Part shown: positions 34,898 to 44,767 of the stretch, in pieces | How positions within the stretch are numbered: the first letter of the stretch is position 1 | Layout: each line of letters begins with the position of its first letter | Assembly: GCA_026692865.1 (NCBI GenBank) | Contig: JAPLNI010000025.1 | Coordinates: forward strand, 220,309 to 284,308 | Direction of reading: 5' to 3' | Length of the DNA stretch: 64,000 nucleotides | DNA from: Planctomycetota bacterium | GTDB lineage: Bacteria > Planctomycetota > Planctomycetia > Pirellulales > Pirellulaceae | Translations under genes and position numbers: made by a program | The notes under the pieces: generated by a model | Databases searched by the model: none | What the model saw: the letters and a program-made list of their open reading frames with translations, nothing else | What the model was told of the DNA's origin: nothing

Positions 34898-35461
34898 CTA
34901 ATCGTTGAAACGTTCTTCCGAGAATGCGTCTCGGTCTGCTGGGGAGTGTTCGCCCGTGAGGCTTGCTGTGGAGGAATTTTCAGCGTCTGCTGTATCTGCG
35001 CCGGTCACAAAGTCAGAATCCATTCGAACTGCGCTTGAATCAGATGGACTAACTAATGATGAGGGAGTTTCTGTTGCGACAAATGTCGTACTCGAGTTGT
35101 CTGCACTCTTAGCTTTTTTTTCTGCAGCGATTTGTTCAAGGATTTGCGAGACAGCCAACGACTTTTTGACACCTTCATCCGCGACAAACGTTAGCTTCGG
35201 AGTGTATCGCGTTTCAATTCGGTCTGCGATTTTCGCTTGAAGAAAACCAGCCGAGTTCTGCAACCCACGCAGTACGGTCTTTTGCTGGATTGGCGTTCCC
35301 AGCACGCTGATAAAGACTTTTGCTTCCCGCATGTCAGGCATGACTTCAACACCGAGTACGGTCACGTTTTGGACTCGAGGATCGCGCAGCTCTGTTAGGA
35401 TGGCCATTGAGACCACTTCGCGGATTGCTTCACCAGCTTTAAGTAAACGACGAGAACTCAC
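34898..35461 (-). CDS. rbfA: Ribosome-binding factor A
   Basis: RbfA helps mature the 16S rRNA 5' end. The first ~115 residues are the KH-like domain ([63 protein letters not shown]). The C-terminal ~70 residues are an acidic, Ser/Thr-rich extension not found in E. coli. It lies 126 bp after infB in the order nusA-infB-rbfA. Confidence 0.93.
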   Translation of the reverse strand: MSSRRLLKAGEAIREVVSMAILTELRDPRVQNVTVLGVEVMPDMREAKVFISVLGTPIQQKTVLRGLQNSAGFLQAKIADRIETRYTPKLTFVADEGVKKSLAVSQILEQIAAEKKAKSADNSSTTFVATETPSSLVSPSDSSAVRMDSDFVTGADTADAENSSTASLTGEHSPADRDAFSEERFND

Positions 35462-35587
35462 GGTTGAATGACTTGGATTACGCCAAGGATAAAATCAGTT
35501 GGTATTCGAGACAGTAGGCCGGCGAAACAAATTGTTGCACCGGAGTTGAAATGGTTGCTGTTGACCTAGGACGTGTGCCTCGGCGGT

Positions 35588-38551
35588 TTAGTTGACTGGC
35601 ATATCTAGAGTTCTAGCGACTTCTTCGATCTTATAGGCTTCGAGAATGTCGTCCTGCTTCACATCATTGAAGCCCGATAGTTTAATGCCGCATTCCAAGC
35701 CTCTCAGAACTTCTTTGACGTCATCTTTGACTCGACGAAGCGTATCCAAAGGATAGTCGCCGATGGTTCTTCCATCGCGATTGACTCGAATCCGACATCC
35801 ACGTTCGATGCTTCCTTGAACAACGTAACATCCGGCGATTGTACCGACTCGGGAGACCGAGAAGACTTGTTTGACAAGCGCTCGCCCCAGTTCGACAACC
35901 TTTTCGGCTGGTTTTAAGCGACCTTCGACGATAGCTTTAATATCCAACGCGAGATTGTAAATGATGTCGTATCGACGAATTTCCACATTCTTCTGGTCCG
36001 CAAGTCCTCGAGCGGCTTCGTCGGGAATCACGTTAAAGCCGACGATAACTGCACCCGAGGCGGATGCAAGCGTAACGTCTGCAACCGAAATTCCACCAAC
36101 GGATCGCTGAAGGATTTTTAGTTCCACCTCAGGGTGATCGAGTTTGGTTAGTTCTTTTTCGATCGCTTCCAGAGAGCCTCGCGCATCAGCCCGAATGATC
36201 AGGTTGAGGATGACCTTATCTTCGTCACGCTTCGTTAATCGACCGGATTGGATCAGTTCTTGGAACGCTTCGAAGGAAACCTTGGTAGTTCCGGAGAGCG
36301 ACGAGGATCGCGTTTGGCTGCCACGAACGGCTGCGATTTCTCGAGCTTGCTGGATATCATCTAGGACATAGAACTTCTCGCCGGCATCCGGCGCGTGTTC
36401 CAGTCCAGTGATATTCACAGGCATCGACGGGCCAGCTTCGGTGAGTTGTTTATTGCGTCGCAGAGTATCATAAATCGCTTTTACGCGACCGTACGTAGAT
36501 CCGCAGACAACAATATCTCCAACTCTTAAGGTTCCGTTTTGAACCATCATCTTCGCGATAATGCCTCGATCAGAAGCCTGTTCGCTTTCCAAGCAAACAC
36601 CAATTGCTGCTCGTTTTGGGTTGGCTTTGTAGTCGTTCAGTTCAGCTACCGTTAGAAGCGTGTCGAGCAATTCATCCATCCCAAGGCCGGTAATTGCGCT
36701 GGTTGGAACGACTTCAACATCACCGCCCCAAGCACTTGGAGTGAGCCCGTGCTCGGTCATTTGCGTCATCAGTCGATTAATATCTGCCGAAGGCAAGTCT
36801 GCTTTATTGGCTGCGACGACAATGGGAACGCCAGCCGCTTTTGCATGCGAGATCGCTTCTTCGGTTTGCGGCATGATGCCGTCATCCGCTGCGATGACCA
36901 GAACGGCGATGTCGGTCACGTTAGCACCGCGAGCTCGCATTTCGGTGAAAGCTTCGTGGCCAGGAGTATCGACAAATGCGACCTTGCGACCATCCTTTTC
37001 GACTTGGTAAGCGCGGATGTGTTGCGTGATTCCACCCGCTTCACCGGCTACAATTTTGGTCCCGATCAAGTAGTCCAAAAGCGATGTCTTGCCGTGGTCG
37101 ACGTGGCCTAAGAAAGTCACGATTGGAGCTCGGGGAATCAAGTCTTCTGCAGCATCTTCGATCTTCTCGAGGGTATCGAGCATAGACGCTTCGGCCGAAA
37201 CAGCCTCACGGAATTCAACTTCTACGCCCAGCTCGGTTGCGAGGAGAAGAGCTTGCTCAGCATCTAGGTTTGCATTGATGCTGGTTGGGATTCCCATCGT
37301 CATCAAAGAACGCAGCACGCGTGCGACTGGAACACCAGCCGCTTCGCAGAAGCTACGAACAGTACAAGGAATGTCCAGAATGACTTTGTCTTTTCGCGGC
37401 GCAGCAGTGCTTGGAGCCTTGCTTTGATGGCGACCACGGCGACGGCGACCGTCTCCTTCGTCATCGAAATTACCAAACTTTACCTTGTTATCCCGACCGC
37501 GTTTGCTGCGATCCAGACGAGCTGCTGCCGCTGCCTTGCCTTCTTCCGCGATTTCAGCAACGCTCTTCTTGCCTGTGCCTCGGGCTTGAGCCGCGCGTTC
37601 GGCAGCGTCTTTGAATTTCTTCAAGCCACCGCCAGCAGCCACACCCGAACCAGGAGGCGGAGCCGCGGGGCCTCGAACAGCCTTGGCCGTGTCTTGCTGT
37701 AGTTTTTCCAGAGGAGCTCGCATGCCTTGACGACCGCCTGCGATCATATCGGGCGTGAGTCGTATTTCTGGCTTTTGGGCAGCGACTTCGTTTGACTTGG
37801 TCGGAGGAGGAGCAGCCGTTTTTGGAATCCGGGTCTTCAGATTGATGACCGGCTCCATATTTTGTCGCTTCTTACGCTCTTCTCCACCGCCTGCCTTGGT
37901 GAGTCCTTCGCCAGCTTTGGTGGGTCGAGCTCCGATAACGCGGATACCACGGGTCACAATTCCTGGTCGAGGATTTGAATCTTGTCGAACTGGTGCACTC
38001 GATTGCTGATCGCGAGCTTCTCCGCCGGATTCGGCTTTCGGTTCGGCAGAACTTTCGGCGACTGGTTGCTCAACTGCCAAGGAATCAGGTAAATCGATCG
38101 ATGGTGCTTTTGCAGCAATTTCGACTTTGGATTCCTCAGTGCTGATGCCGCGAGAATCGGGCTCGATAGAGATCGTCTGTGGTAAAGCATCACTGGACGC
38201 TGCGATGGTTTCCGCATCAGCCACTACCTTCGGTTTGGCCCGACCAATAACAGCAGGGCGACCAATTTGGCGTATCGGACTACCGACACTTTTCACGCTA
38301 GGGCGCTCGGGAGCAAAAGCAACTGGTGCTGCCGTCGCAGAAGAACTCGCCACCGCCTTGATGGGAGCAGCGGCGGCTAAAGCTCCTGCGGCTTGCGTTG
38401 CCACGTGCTTCTTGACGCGAGACACTTCTTCGTCTTCTAAACTTGCGAGGGCGCTTCCCTTGTTGAGAATCCCAATCCGCGTGCACAGGTCCACCAGCTC
38501 CTTGCTGTCGAGACCCATTTCTTTTGCGAGCGAATAAATACGTACAGCCAC
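35588..38551 (-). CDS. infB: Translation initiation factor IF-2
   Basis: 987 residues. The N terminus has the IF2_N motif (AVRIYSLAKEMGLDSKELVD) and a long low-complexity linker (~60-390, Ala/Pro/Lys-rich). The GTPase has G1 VTFLGHVDHGKTSLLDYL, G3 FVDTPGHEAFTEMRARGANV and G4 VVAANKADLPS. The C-terminal domains that bind fMet-tRNA end in ECGIKLSGFNDVKQDDILEA. It starts 163 bp after the nusA stop. Confidence 0.97.
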   Translation of the reverse strand: MAVRIYSLAKEMGLDSKELVDLCTRIGILNKGSALASLEDEEVSRVKKHVATQAAGALAAAAPIKAVASSSATAAPVAFAPERPSVKSVGSPIRQIGRPAVIGRAKPKVVADAETIAASSDALPQTISIEPDSRGISTEESKVEIAAKAPSIDLPDSLAVEQPVAESSAEPKAESGGEARDQQSSAPVRQDSNPRPGIVTRGIRVIGARPTKAGEGLTKAGGGEERKKRQNMEPVINLKTRIPKTAAPPPTKSNEVAAQKPEIRLTPDMIAGGRQGMRAPLEKLQQDTAKAVRGPAAPPPGSGVAAGGGLKKFKDAAERAAQARGTGKKSVAEIAEEGKAAAAARLDRSKRGRDNKVKFGNFDDEGDGRRRRGRHQSKAPSTAAPRKDKVILDIPCTVRSFCEAAGVPVARVLRSLMTMGIPTSINANLDAEQALLLATELGVEVEFREAVSAEASMLDTLEKIEDAAEDLIPRAPIVTFLGHVDHGKTSLLDYLIGTKIVAGEAGGITQHIRAYQVEKDGRKVAFVDTPGHEAFTEMRARGANVTDIAVLVIAADDGIMPQTEEAISHAKAAGVPIVVAANKADLPSADINRLMTQMTEHGLTPSAWGGDVEVVPTSAITGLGMDELLDTLLTVAELNDYKANPKRAAIGVCLESEQASDRGIIAKMMVQNGTLRVGDIVVCGSTYGRVKAIYDTLRRNKQLTEAGPSMPVNITGLEHAPDAGEKFYVLDDIQQAREIAAVRGSQTRSSSLSGTTKVSFEAFQELIQSGRLTKRDEDKVILNLIIRADARGSLEAIEKELTKLDHPEVELKILQRSVGGISVADVTLASASGAVIVGFNVIPDEAARGLADQKNVEIRRYDIIYNLALDIKAIVEGRLKPAEKVVELGRALVKQVFSVSRVGTIAGCYVVQGSIERGCRIRVNRDGRTIGDYPLDTLRRVKDDVKEVLRGLECGIKLSGFNDVKQDDILEAYKIEEVARTLDMPVN

Positions 38552-38714
38552 AGGCCAATTTTCCTTGGGATTCCCAATCTTAGGTTTGTTTCAAACTACA
38601 TAGGTTGCGCTCCTGCGCACGGTAACCATAGTATTCCGCAGCGAAGGATCACTTGATTGAACTCTCACGAATTGCACACGCTTCCGTGAGAGAGCAACCA
38701 CCAACTTTTCTGTT

Positions 38715-40049
38715 CTAAGCTCCACTGGAGTCACCCACAGCGGATTGCGATGGATCGCTTGCTTCGTCGGCACTGGCCTCCGAGGCTGGCTTTACATCAG
38801 CTCTTTTCTTTTGCCTTGCTGCCTCTTCGGCAGCAATAATCGCCTCGGTCGCAAGCCGTTCTTTTTCGGCTCGCTCGACACGTTTTCTTTCGTTCTCGAT
38901 CTCTTCGTTCTCTGCAGCTTTAATGTCTGCCTGATCTACGATTGCTTCGACTTGTTCTTCGGTCAACCCGCCTAACTCCATGAGGGAGTCAGGTTCGATC
39001 ACCGACAAGTCATCATACGATAAATAGCCTTGCTCGACCAATCGTTGCGCAAGTTCTTCCGTCATACCCTCGATTTCCATGAAGGCCTTGATCGCTCGAT
39101 CGATTTGCCGTTCGAGCTCGTCAGCCGTCATGATTTCGATGTCCCAGCCGCAAAGCTTGCTTGCAAGTCGAACGTTTTGGCCGTAGCGACCGATCGCTTG
39201 CGAGAGCTGATCATCGGCAACAAGGGCGATTGCCCTTCCAATCATATCGCATAACAAAACTTGCTGAACTTCTGCAGGTTGCAACGCGTTCGTGATCAAA
39301 ACGATTGGATCTTCACTCCAACGAACAATATCGATTCGCTCACCGGCGAGTTCGCTGGTTACGTTTTTAATTCGATTACCACGCATGCCAACGCAAGCTC
39401 CGACGCAATCGACTCGCTGGTCGCTGCTTGTGACGGCTACCTTACTTCGATAACCAGGCTCGCGGCTGATTGCCTTGATTTCGATAACATCTTCAGCGAT
39501 TTCAGGGATTTCTTGTTCGAAAAGCCTTTGAATCAATGAAGTCTTGGTTCGAGAGAGAATCACTTTGACTCGATTTCCAGCCGCCTTTACTTCGTAGATA
39601 ACAGCTCGAACACGCTCGCCGTTGTGGTAGCTTTCGCCGGAAATCTGTTCGCTTCGAGGAAGGATTGCTTCGACTTGGCCAAGCTGGACGACGGTAACGC
39701 CTCGTTCGGTACGCTGGACGATACCCGTAACAAGCTGACCGACTTGGTCTTCAAACTCGTCCATCCGGGCATCGCGCTCGGCTTCGCGAATTTTCTGAAT
39801 GATGACTTGTTTGGCTGTCTGGGCTCCAATGCGCCCAATTTCCTCTTGGTCTAAAGCACGGCCGTCGCAAGTGGCGATGATCGATCCACCGTCGCGGGCG
39901 ATCTTTACTTGAACGTCCGATTCTTCACCGTAGTGACGCTTAAAAGCGGTAACCAACGCCGACTCGATTGCCAATAGCACGAGTTCTCGGTCGATGTTCT
40001 TCTCGCGGTGGAGCGAATCAGCGATGCGGAGCAATTCTTGTGGATTCAT
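38715..40049 (-). CDS. nusA: Transcription termination/antitermination factor NusA
   Basis: 444 residues: N-terminal RNA polymerase-binding domain (MNPQELLRIADSLHREKNID), S1 domain (GQLVTGIVQRTERGVTVVQL), two KH domains (VGACVGMRGNRIKNVTSELA; ALVADDQLSQAIGRYGQNVR), then one helix-hairpin-helix-like acidic repeat (~350-390) and a charged tail (EEAARQKKRADVKPA). rimP, usually just upstream, is absent here; the gene before is an ADP-ribosylglycohydrolase homologue. Confidence 0.96.
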   Translation of the reverse strand: MNPQELLRIADSLHREKNIDRELVLLAIESALVTAFKRHYGEESDVQVKIARDGGSIIATCDGRALDQEEIGRIGAQTAKQVIIQKIREAERDARMDEFEDQVGQLVTGIVQRTERGVTVVQLGQVEAILPRSEQISGESYHNGERVRAVIYEVKAAGNRVKVILSRTKTSLIQRLFEQEIPEIAEDVIEIKAISREPGYRSKVAVTSSDQRVDCVGACVGMRGNRIKNVTSELAGERIDIVRWSEDPIVLITNALQPAEVQQVLLCDMIGRAIALVADDQLSQAIGRYGQNVRLASKLCGWDIEIMTADELERQIDRAIKAFMEIEGMTEELAQRLVEQGYLSYDDLSVIEPDSLMELGGLTEEQVEAIVDQADIKAAENEEIENERKRVERAEKERLATEAIIAAEEAARQKKRADVKPASEASADEASDPSQSAVGDSSGA

Positions 40050-40232
40050 GCGTCCAAAAAGCCCGGTCGGCAGGTTGTAACTGAAGTGTGACTCGCACCT
40101 TCAGTCAAACGCATTTTCAACAATGAGCCAGACCGACGGCCCCGACCAACACGAGCCGAGAAGAATCAGAAACTGGCAACGTAAAGGGAGTTGGGCGAAT
40201 TGTCAACCACTAACCATGAAACAACCGCCTAC

Positions 40233-41795
40233 TTAGGCAGATCTTCGGTCAAGCCAAGTCGCAATTTGCCACGGACTACGTATCAACATCCCCAGCGCCA
40301 CTCCAAAGGCCAGACCGACTGATCTGAGTAGCTGCCGAAGCGGATACGTCGGAAGTGCTGGGGCGGCGTGCAAATCTTCGCTACCATGAGGCCAGTCTGT
40401 CAGTCGCCCTGTCAGGCGGTCCAACCATCGTCGGTTTTGAGGCCAAGTAGAAACTTGTTTCGACCAGCTGGTCGGGATTGAGTCGACCCCGAGGCGTACT
40501 CCTGAAAGCCCACCCACTAACGCTGCAACAGAATCGGTGTCACCTCCAGTGCGTACGACTGCCGTCACAGCCCGTCGGTAACTGTCCGGATGTCGAAGCC
40601 ATGCGTAGATCGCGATCACAGACGTAGTCAAAGCTGTCCCTGGTATTCCTTTACCAAAGCCGAGCACTTTGGCGGCTCGGTGAACACTAAATCCCTTTGC
40701 AAGCGGATCCCTGAGGCTCACGAGCATCTTGTTGAGCGATGTTTCCTGCGTTAAAGCAATCAGGTCATCCATCACACGGCAAGAATCAAATTCTTGCTTT
40801 GGAACCATCAATGCCATATGGGCAGCGTGGGCTAATAAAATTGCCGCTTCCGTAACTTCAGGCGATTTGTGAGTTAGTTTCGTGGAGGCCGTTACCCAAC
40901 GCTCCACAGAATGCCCTGTGCCCTGTAGGACTGTTGCCAAGGCAAGTGCACTGATCAATGGGCTATTCCCGCAAGATGATACCCCCGACAACTCCGGTGC
41001 AACGCCCATCCAAAGCCGAACGGCTGCTACCTGCGTCGCGATTCCAGACGTCACCGGACAAGTCAACAAGTACCACCGCAGCCTGGTCGCAAAGCTGCTC
41101 CTGAAATTCTCCAACTGCGACTTTGATCGCAGCATGGCTTGTAAAGTCATCAGCATTCGGTGCGTGTCGTCGCTAACCAGTCCGAGACCCGGAGTCAGTT
41201 TGTAACTCAATGCCGTTCGTCCGAACATTGAGGCAGCAGAGCGACGAGATAATCCTTTGCGAGATAACCCCAAGGCATCCCCAACGGATGCGCCGAACAG
41301 AAGTCCTTCGATGGATCTTTCGCGTCGATAACTCCCGGTTACCTGAGACCAGGAAACACTTCGGAAGCCAAAACCTTCGGTACCCTGCACTTTTGCGTCT
41401 GCTTTTTTCTTCTCTTCTTCTTGCAGTGGCTTTGGGTCTGAATCCTTTAGGTCCATTAAGGAGCTATCGATTCCAGAAGAGCTTGGCTCCAGTAATGCTT
41501 TGGATACAAAGCCATGAGGTTCGACGACGTGAGGTTTGGCAAAAATCATTTCTTTACTGACTCGTTCAGACGGGAACTCAAAAGCTCCAGCGGTCGTTTG
41601 ACAGTTAAGACTCACGTCAGAAGATAACGGTGAGGGAATGTTCTGCTCCGTAAATTCTGCAACAAGCTTGGGTGTCGATGAGCCATGCGAACTCCGACCA
41701 CCCATTTCGGGAAGAATACGACCAGAGGGGGGCAGGATTTTTGGATTTCCAGTTATCGGATCTCTTCTACTTTGACGTCGCCCATGCTGCCCCAT
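40233..41795 (-). CDS. ADP-ribosylglycohydrolase family protein with disordered N terminus
   Basis: Residues ~155-450 carry the ARH fold: EGLLFGASVGDALGLSRKGL, GLVSDDTHRMLMTLQAM (metal site, SDDT for the usual TDDT), and the second metal motif VVRTGGDTDSVAALVGGLSG. Family members remove ADP-ribose from proteins or act on related N-glycosides. The first ~150 residues are low-complexity and polar; the last ~60 include a hydrophobic helix (LLRSVGLAFGVALGMLI), a possible membrane anchor. I chose ATG at 41795 (MGQHGRRQ), with AGGAACGAG upstream; GTG at 41852 is an alternative. Confidence 0.82.
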   Translation of the reverse strand: MGQHGRRQSRRDPITGNPKILPPSGRILPEMGGRSSHGSSTPKLVAEFTEQNIPSPLSSDVSLNCQTTAGAFEFPSERVSKEMIFAKPHVVEPHGFVSKALLEPSSSGIDSSLMDLKDSDPKPLQEEEKKKADAKVQGTEGFGFRSVSWSQVTGSYRRERSIEGLLFGASVGDALGLSRKGLSRRSAASMFGRTALSYKLTPGLGLVSDDTHRMLMTLQAMLRSKSQLENFRSSFATRLRWYLLTCPVTSGIATQVAAVRLWMGVAPELSGVSSCGNSPLISALALATVLQGTGHSVERWVTASTKLTHKSPEVTEAAILLAHAAHMALMVPKQEFDSCRVMDDLIALTQETSLNKMLVSLRDPLAKGFSVHRAAKVLGFGKGIPGTALTTSVIAIYAWLRHPDSYRRAVTAVVRTGGDTDSVAALVGGLSGVRLGVDSIPTSWSKQVSTWPQNRRWLDRLTGRLTDWPHGSEDLHAAPALPTYPLRQLLRSVGLAFGVALGMLIRSPWQIATWLDRRSA

Positions 41796-42248
41796 GACGA
41801 ACTCGTTCCTAGTTTTTGAAGGTCTATCCCTATGATTTATTCGGTTAAACACACTTACTCTCGAAAAGGTTTTTACTCAAGTTGTTATGCAATGCCATGC
41901 CAAAATTCATTGATTCTTCAATGCACACCCATCTACCTACTGTATAACGCTGAGTTTATCCGTACAGCAAATCAAGAGCCCTAAGCTGACTTTTGCGGGA
42001 AACTGTACCGTTTGTGCCGAAATTTTCGGAATTTTCTTTTGTATCGACTAGCACTTCGCAAATTGGCCTAGTCGCAATGCGACGATTTGACCCACTACGC
42101 ATTGGTAGCATATTCCCAAGAATCGCTCGACAAAATCGCTTGTCATCACGAAACTCGACTGACCGGCAATGACTGTGAGCTTTCCCGCCGTGGCTGCGGT
42201 TAGATCCAAAAGAGAAGTATTCACAGTAACCGTCAGGGACTCAGGGAA
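41796..42248. other. Divergent intergenic region, ARH gene / cytochrome operon
   Basis: No gene recognised; short minus-strand frames lack homology and ribosome binding sites. It must contain promoters for the ARH gene and for the oxidase-assembly operon, but none is unambiguous. No repeat copies found. Confidence 0.4.
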
Positions 42249-43751
42249 TTGGAAAGAAAAACGCAAACTCCAAAGTTTTTACGTCGCATTTTGAGATATT
42301 TCGTGCCTTGTTTGTTCGTGCTCTTATTGGTCGTTACTTCTGGGTGTAATCAAAAGCCGGTAGATTTCGTGTCAAATCAGCTTCTTTCGTTTCGAATGGA
42401 AAGGGAGCTTCGCGAAGACCTCGGCGGTCGATCGATCGAAGTTGCTAACGCACTGCGTTTTGCCTTTGGTACTCCAGACCTGCCAAAGTGGCCAGATATC
42501 CTCGTGGAGTCTTCAAGATATCACTCGCTGACTGATCAAAAGTCTCTTGCTCGCGCATCTGGGCCAGTGGGTCGCAACTTCGATCTCGTAGAAGTTGGAC
42601 TTTTTCGTAAGCAATGTGCTCAATGTCACGGGATTAGTGGTGATGGTTTCGGACCGACGGCCGCGTTATTGGATCCTTATCCACGCGATTTTCGTCGCGG
42701 CACCTTTAAGTTCAAAAATGCTTTCTATGGGACTCGGCCTTCGGTGGAAGACCTAATTCAGACAATCACTTTCGGTGTGCCGGGTACAAGCATGCCCGCC
42801 ATGGCAAACCTCAAACGTTCCAAACACTACGCAGACGACATCCCAATTCTAGCCCGATACGTCCGGTTCCTAGCAATCCGCGGTGAGGTGGAACGAGAAC
42901 TTATGATGGACACGATTCGAGACCTTGACAGCGAAGATGTGTTGTTTGATACCAACCTGCAAGAGACAAGCCCCGAAGCATTTAAGAATGGTTTGCGTCG
43001 GATCAATGAAGTAATCATCCGTGTGGCCGATCGATGGATGTTATCTGATGGTCTGAAGGAGTCGCAAAGCCAATCGCCCTTCAACGCGTTTGTCGCAAGA
43101 CATGACTTCGCGAAAAGCGATCTAAATTCCGATTCAAAGTCGATGGCGGGAAATCTATTTCAAGAGTCGCTAGAAAGCGGCCGCGCCCTCTTTGAGGGAA
43201 GTATCGCAGCGTGTGCTCAGTGCCATGGCAAGGACGGCACCGGAGACCCTAAATGGAAAGACTATGACGAATGGACGAAGGACTGGACAATTCGCGCTGG
43301 GATTAATCCAATGGCACGAGCAGAGTGGAAACCGTTGAAACAACTGGGGCTACTCAAACCTGTTGCTGCCTTTCCACGGAACCTGACTCTGCAGGCTTAC
43401 CGAGGGATTCCCACGATCGATAATCTTCCAATTAGCGATTCATCACTCCATGATTCACTCCCCGAGAAGGCTTCAGCAGAGGAGACCTCATCTAGAGAGG
43501 ATGCTCCTGTTTTAAAGCACGCGAAAAGCAGTTCACGTTTAGCGATTCTTCGAGCCGTTCTCAATGGTATCGAAGGCTCGCCCATGCCGGCTGCTGCTCT
43601 TGCGGCGAGCACTGATGGTGGGCTAAGGGACGAACAAATCATGGACTTGGTGCGATTCGTAGAGTCGCTATCTAACTCAACTAATTCTGCGCCAGCCTTG
43701 ACCGGCGGCAAAGCCGCAGGTCTCGCAGTATTAATGGGAGCTGGCCAGTGA
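42249..43751 (+). CDS. Diheme cytochrome c lipoprotein
   Basis: The N terminus is a lipoprotein signal (YFVPCLFVLLLVVTSGC; Cys33 as the acylated residue). Two haem c sites are present, CAQCH at residues 123-127 and at 322-326, in domains with GTSMPAM-type Met ligands (FGVPGTSMPAMANL; GIEGSPMPAAAL). It is probably a membrane-attached periplasmic electron carrier for the terminal oxidase. The start is TTG at 42249, close behind AGGGAA; a later start is possible. Its stop overlaps the ctaA start by 4 bp (GTGA). Confidence 0.88.
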   Translation: MERKTQTPKFLRRILRYFVPCLFVLLLVVTSGCNQKPVDFVSNQLLSFRMERELREDLGGRSIEVANALRFAFGTPDLPKWPDILVESSRYHSLTDQKSLARASGPVGRNFDLVEVGLFRKQCAQCHGISGDGFGPTAALLDPYPRDFRRGTFKFKNAFYGTRPSVEDLIQTITFGVPGTSMPAMANLKRSKHYADDIPILARYVRFLAIRGEVERELMMDTIRDLDSEDVLFDTNLQETSPEAFKNGLRRINEVIIRVADRWMLSDGLKESQSQSPFNAFVARHDFAKSDLNSDSKSMAGNLFQESLESGRALFEGSIAACAQCHGKDGTGDPKWKDYDEWTKDWTIRAGINPMARAEWKPLKQLGLLKPVAAFPRNLTLQAYRGIPTIDNLPISDSSLHDSLPEKASAEETSSREDAPVLKHAKSSSRLAILRAVLNGIEGSPMPAAALAASTDGGLRDEQIMDLVRFVESLSNSTNSAPALTGGKAAGLAVLMGAGQ

Positions 43752-44767
43752 GCGACTACACAGCGAGCAATTTTTCAGCAGCAGTTTCCGGGGGTAAGTG
43801 GGTCCATCGGTGGTCGTGGGCTGTCGCGCTAACTATATTTCCTCTGATTTGGGTAGGCGGCTTGGTAACGACGCAGGACGCTGGCATGGCGGTTCCGGAT
43901 TGGCCTGGAACCTACGGCTATAACATGTTTGCTTACCCGGTTTCGGCTTGGGTATATGGACCATTCGACTTGATGGTCGAGCATGGGCATCGTTTGCTGG
44001 GAAGCCTAGCCGGGTTTTTGGTAATCTGCCTTTGCATCGCAGCGTGGATTGACGAGCCACGCCGATGGGTGAGATGGCTTTGCGTCGGGTTGCTCGCAGC
44101 AATCGTCGCACAGGGATTGTTGGGAGGTGCGAGGGTTGTCTTCGACGCGCGAACTCTCGCAATGATTCACGGTTGTACTGGTCCCTTGGTCTTTGCACTT
44201 GCCGCTGCTGTTGTAACGGTCACCTCTTCTTGGTGGAAACGCGATGATAAAGTGCTTGTCTCTCGAGGTTGGTTTGCTTGGATGACGGTAGGCCTATTTT
44301 TGGCTACGGTTGTTCAATTGGCTCTCGGAGCCCAGCTCAGGCACATCCAGCCTTGGGCAAGTCCTGGTTTTTTTACCAGCTTGGTTCATACGCATCTGAC
44401 AATGGCTTTGTTGGTATTGGTGATGGCTATTGTCGTCTTAGCGGTTTCGTCTACCGAGCAATATCGTGACCTTCAGGGGATTCGCGGGCTGCGTTTGGGC
44501 ATTTTCGGCTTATTAGTTGTTCAGATTCTCCTCGGATGCGGGACCTGGATAGCCAATTATGCGTTGCCATTAGCTGGTTCTGCCCCGATACTATCACGTT
44601 ACACCATCGAGATCCAAGGATACTGGGAGTCGTGGATCGTCACGGGGCATCAAGCGACAGGTTCGCTGATTATCGTGTCAGCACTTGTATTCGCACTGCG
44701 GGTTTGGCGACAAACCAAGACAACACAACAATTCGATCTCAGCATTAGCCACCGACCGACCCAATGA
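43748..44767 (+). CDS. ctaA: Heme A synthase (CtaA/Cox15 family)
   Basis: Integral membrane enzyme converting heme O to heme A for cytochrome aa3 oxidases. Eight hydrophobic segments; His ligand positions include MVEHGHRLLGSLAGF, ARTLAMIHGCTGPL, FTSLVHTHLTMALL and IVTGHQATGSLII, and the first loop has VTTQDAGMAVPDWPGTYGYN, typical of the family. GTG start within the upstream stop. Length 339 aa. Confidence 0.94.
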   Translation: MSDYTASNFSAAVSGGKWVHRWSWAVALTIFPLIWVGGLVTTQDAGMAVPDWPGTYGYNMFAYPVSAWVYGPFDLMVEHGHRLLGSLAGFLVICLCIAAWIDEPRRWVRWLCVGLLAAIVAQGLLGGARVVFDARTLAMIHGCTGPLVFALAAAVVTVTSSWWKRDDKVLVSRGWFAWMTVGLFLATVVQLALGAQLRHIQPWASPGFFTSLVHTHLTMALLVLVMAIVVLAVSSTEQYRDLQGIRGLRLGIFGLLVVQILLGCGTWIANYALPLAGSAPILSRYTIEIQGYWESWIVTGHQATGSLIIVSALVFALRVWRQTKTTQQFDLSISHRPTQ

